Positions 62,701-64,000 of a DNA stretch of 64,000 nucleotides are shown one piece after another. The stretch's first letter is position 1; every line of letters starts with the position of its first letter. Below the pieces are notes generated by a model, which was not told the origin of the DNA, did no database searches, and worked only from the letters and a program-made list of their open reading frames with translations. The position numbers and the translations under genes are program-made. The stretch comes from Methylococcales bacterium (GTDB lineage: Bacteria > Pseudomonadota > Gammaproteobacteria > Methylococcales > Methylomonadaceae): assembly GCA_030949405.1 (NCBI GenBank), contig JAUZSN010000002.1, positions 1,970,553-2,034,552 on the forward strand. The letters run 5' to 3'.

Positions 62701-63720
62701 ATGACTGAAAAAAAACACATTCGTTGGGGTATTTTAGGGGCGGCACGCATTAATCAACAACTCATGCCTGCGATCGTTGCCGCGAATCAAAGTCAATTAG
62801 TTGCGATAGCGAGTCAACGACCTGGGGCTGCGGCGAAAACCTTAGAAAACTACGCGCCTGAACAAAAAGAGGTGCGTATTTACCCACAACGTGACGCGTT
62901 ATTGAACGATGAAACAATCGATGCGGTTTATATTCCTTTAGATAATAAATCTCATGCGGAATGGACATTACGGGCTATTGACGCAGGCAAGCATGTACTC
63001 TGTGAAAAGCCCATCGCCCTTAAAACAGCCGATATAGAGGCCATTGAGCGTGCGGCTAAAAAACAGAATGTTACGGTTATGGAAGGCTTTATGTATCGTT
63101 TCCATCCACAACATTTAAAAGTCAAGGAACTGATTGATTCGGGCGTTATCGGTGATGTTCGCTCCGTTCGTGGCTGTTTTTCATTCATGATGCAGCCCGC
63201 GCGGTTATATCGTCTGGCTGAAACTATTAATAATGGTGGGGGAGCCATGTGGGATATAGGCTGTTATGCCATTCATACCGCGCGTCAGCCCTTTGCTAAT
63301 CATAAACCCTTAGCCGTTACCGCCCTTGCGAAATATGCCGAGAGTGGGGCAGATATGAGCAGCAGTGGTCTCATTGATTATGGTGATGGGCGATATGCTC
63401 ACTTTGATTTTAGTTTTGAACGCGCACGGCGAGCAGAATATGAAATTATTGGGACCAAAGGTGGGATTAAATGTCATAACGTGTGGGCAAAAGCGAATGA
63501 AATTCCAACGATTTCATGGTGGACAGAACACGGTGACCTTGAAGAAGAGCAACTTCCCCAAGCGAATCATTTTCAATTAGAAGTTGAGCATTTTGTGGAC
63601 TGTATTTTGAATAAAAAATCGCCCGCATTATCCTTGGCCGATGCGAAAATAAATTGTCAAATTATTACGGCGGCATTGCAATCGGCAAAAGATGGAAAAA
63701 GAATTAATTTAATAACCTAA
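62701..63720 (+). CDS. Gfo/Idh/MocA-family oxidoreductase
   Basis: The 339-residue enzyme has the Rossmann NAD(P) domain (WGILGAARINQQLMPAI, 9-25). Its family motif CEKPIAL is near 101 with the catalytic lysine. The substrate domain follows, with GGAMWDIGCYAIHTAR near 180 (catalytic Asp and His). These enzymes oxidise or reduce sugars and sugar derivatives; the sequence resembles the D-xylose 1-dehydrogenase (NADP)-like branch. The gene has no obvious pathway neighbours in the window. Confidence 0.9.
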   Translation: MTEKKHIRWGILGAARINQQLMPAIVAANQSQLVAIASQRPGAAAKTLENYAPEQKEVRIYPQRDALLNDETIDAVYIPLDNKSHAEWTLRAIDAGKHVLCEKPIALKTADIEAIERAAKKQNVTVMEGFMYRFHPQHLKVKELIDSGVIGDVRSVRGCFSFMMQPARLYRLAETINNGGGAMWDIGCYAIHTARQPFANHKPLAVTALAKYAESGADMSSSGLIDYGDGRYAHFDFSFERARRAEYEIIGTKGGIKCHNVWAKANEIPTISWWTEHGDLEEEQLPQANHFQLEVEHFVDCILNKKSPALSLADAKINCQIITAALQSAKDGKRINLIT

Positions 63721-63777
63721 AGAATATGAATTTAATACCCCCCGAAATTTTTGTTGTCATATTTTATGGCGGTTTGC

Positions 63778-63849
63778 GGCTACCAACTTAAGATGGGACA
63801 CTACGGAGCGAGGCTTAATCGTAACTTGCCCTGTCTTAAGTTGGTAGCC
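63778..63849. repeat. Palindromic element copy H
   Basis: GGCTACCAACTTAAGATGGG and CTGTCTTAAGTTGGTAGCC bound a 72-bp copy with the GAGGCTTAATCG centre. Both ends are well kept, so this and copy E are the best examples of the short form. Confidence 0.85.
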
Positions 63850-63938
63850 CAGCCTGCGTAGAGTGGATTGAGTCAACTCCCCGCAGTGTAAATTTTGGAG
63901 GCTATTAAAACTTAATTCTTTACTGTAGCAAGGATTTA

Positions 63939-64000
63939 ATGATGGCTATAACCTTAACTCAAATTAGCAATAATAAAAAACTATTAGGTAGTTTATATAG
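63939..64000 (+). CDS. Start of an ORF cut by the window end
   Basis: An ATG ATG start with AAGGA about 5-8 bp upstream opens a frame that runs to the window edge (AITLTQISNNKKLLGSLY). Too little is visible to assign a family. Confidence 0.35.
   Translation, partial: MMAITLTQISNNKKLLGSLY

Noticed and set aside
1-64000. CRISPR array or prophage
   Set aside because: No regularly spaced direct repeats, cas genes or phage structural genes were seen; the repeats are palindromic and dispersed.

Overview
The window is AT-rich chromosomal DNA from a gammaproteobacterium. The gene set fits a Methylococcales-type methanotroph or close relative. The main clue is a 2Fe-2S/FAD reductase (47054-48079) that closely resembles MmoC, the methane monooxygenase reductase, encoded beside a hybrid-cluster protein. 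Ordinary gammaproteobacterial genes support the class (lpxH, cysS, bepA-like, dcd, rluB next to a scpB remnant, NorR). The genus assignment is inference.

Layout. 1-2 kb: porin-like fragment, MOSC protein, internally deleted ISAzo13 remnant. 2-5 kb: single-chain (type IIG) restriction-methylation protein and an IS630 remnant. 5-10.4 kb: family-5-like uracil-DNA glycosylase, then a four-gene stress/defence-like cluster on the minus strand (CBM21-like + exonuclease/endonuclease/phosphatase protein, phospholipase-D-fold protein, TerD, TerY-like VWA). 10.5-13 kb: secreted EndoU-like nuclease with a possible immunity gene, yigZ, IS1634 remnant. 13-18.3 kb: second, very large type IIG enzyme with two small downstream genes. 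18.3-20.6 kb: decayed region with MITEs and gene remnants. 20.6-24.3 kb: tRNA-Pro/Arg/His operon, lpxH, cyclophilin, cysS. 24.5-28.5 kb: hybrid sensor kinase split by an IS5-type insertion; removing the IS restores the reading frame exactly, and a second lesion is a one-base shift in a G7 run. 28.5-32.7 kb: Hsp70/DUF2760 operon and a spermidine-synthase-like gene, then a possible structured RNA. 33-38.7 kb: BepA-like protease, GAF/PAS/GGDEF/EAL protein, truncated SulP STAS domain. 38.8-43.8 kb: dcd, rhodanese, a frameshifted glmS, and a HindVP-type restriction endonuclease with its C5 methyltransferase. 45-51.6 kb: Na/Pi cotransporter, MmoC-like reductase, hcp and divergent norR with a sigma-54 promoter. 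51.7-56.5 kb: a 1381-residue exported/membrane protein without a recognised family, and a DUF4124 protein. 57-59.2 kb: rluB and a PerM/AI-2E permease. 59.5-62 kb: a PycTM-like (DUF5706) membrane domain fused to a DUF3616 propeller and translationally coupled to an ACT + V4R-like protein. 62.3-64 kb: small membrane protein, Gfo/Idh/MocA oxidoreductase, start of another ORF.

The window carries many decayed or mobile elements: one nearly full IS5-type element, three internally deleted transposases, two copies of a 137-bp MITE, and at least eight copies or half-copies of a palindromic element of about 70 bp with GGCTACCAACTTAAG ends. Several of these lie exactly where genes are broken (SulP, scpB, a small exported protein, the stop codon of the permease). 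Single-base frameshifts sit at homopolymer runs in three genes, so either assembly indels or real decay must be considered.

The strongest candidate for an undescribed system is the PycTM-like/DUF3616 fusion with its coupled ACT-V4R partner (59554-62027). Second are the Ter-EEP-PLD cluster (5852-10407) and the secreted EndoU/possible-immunity pair (10555-11370).
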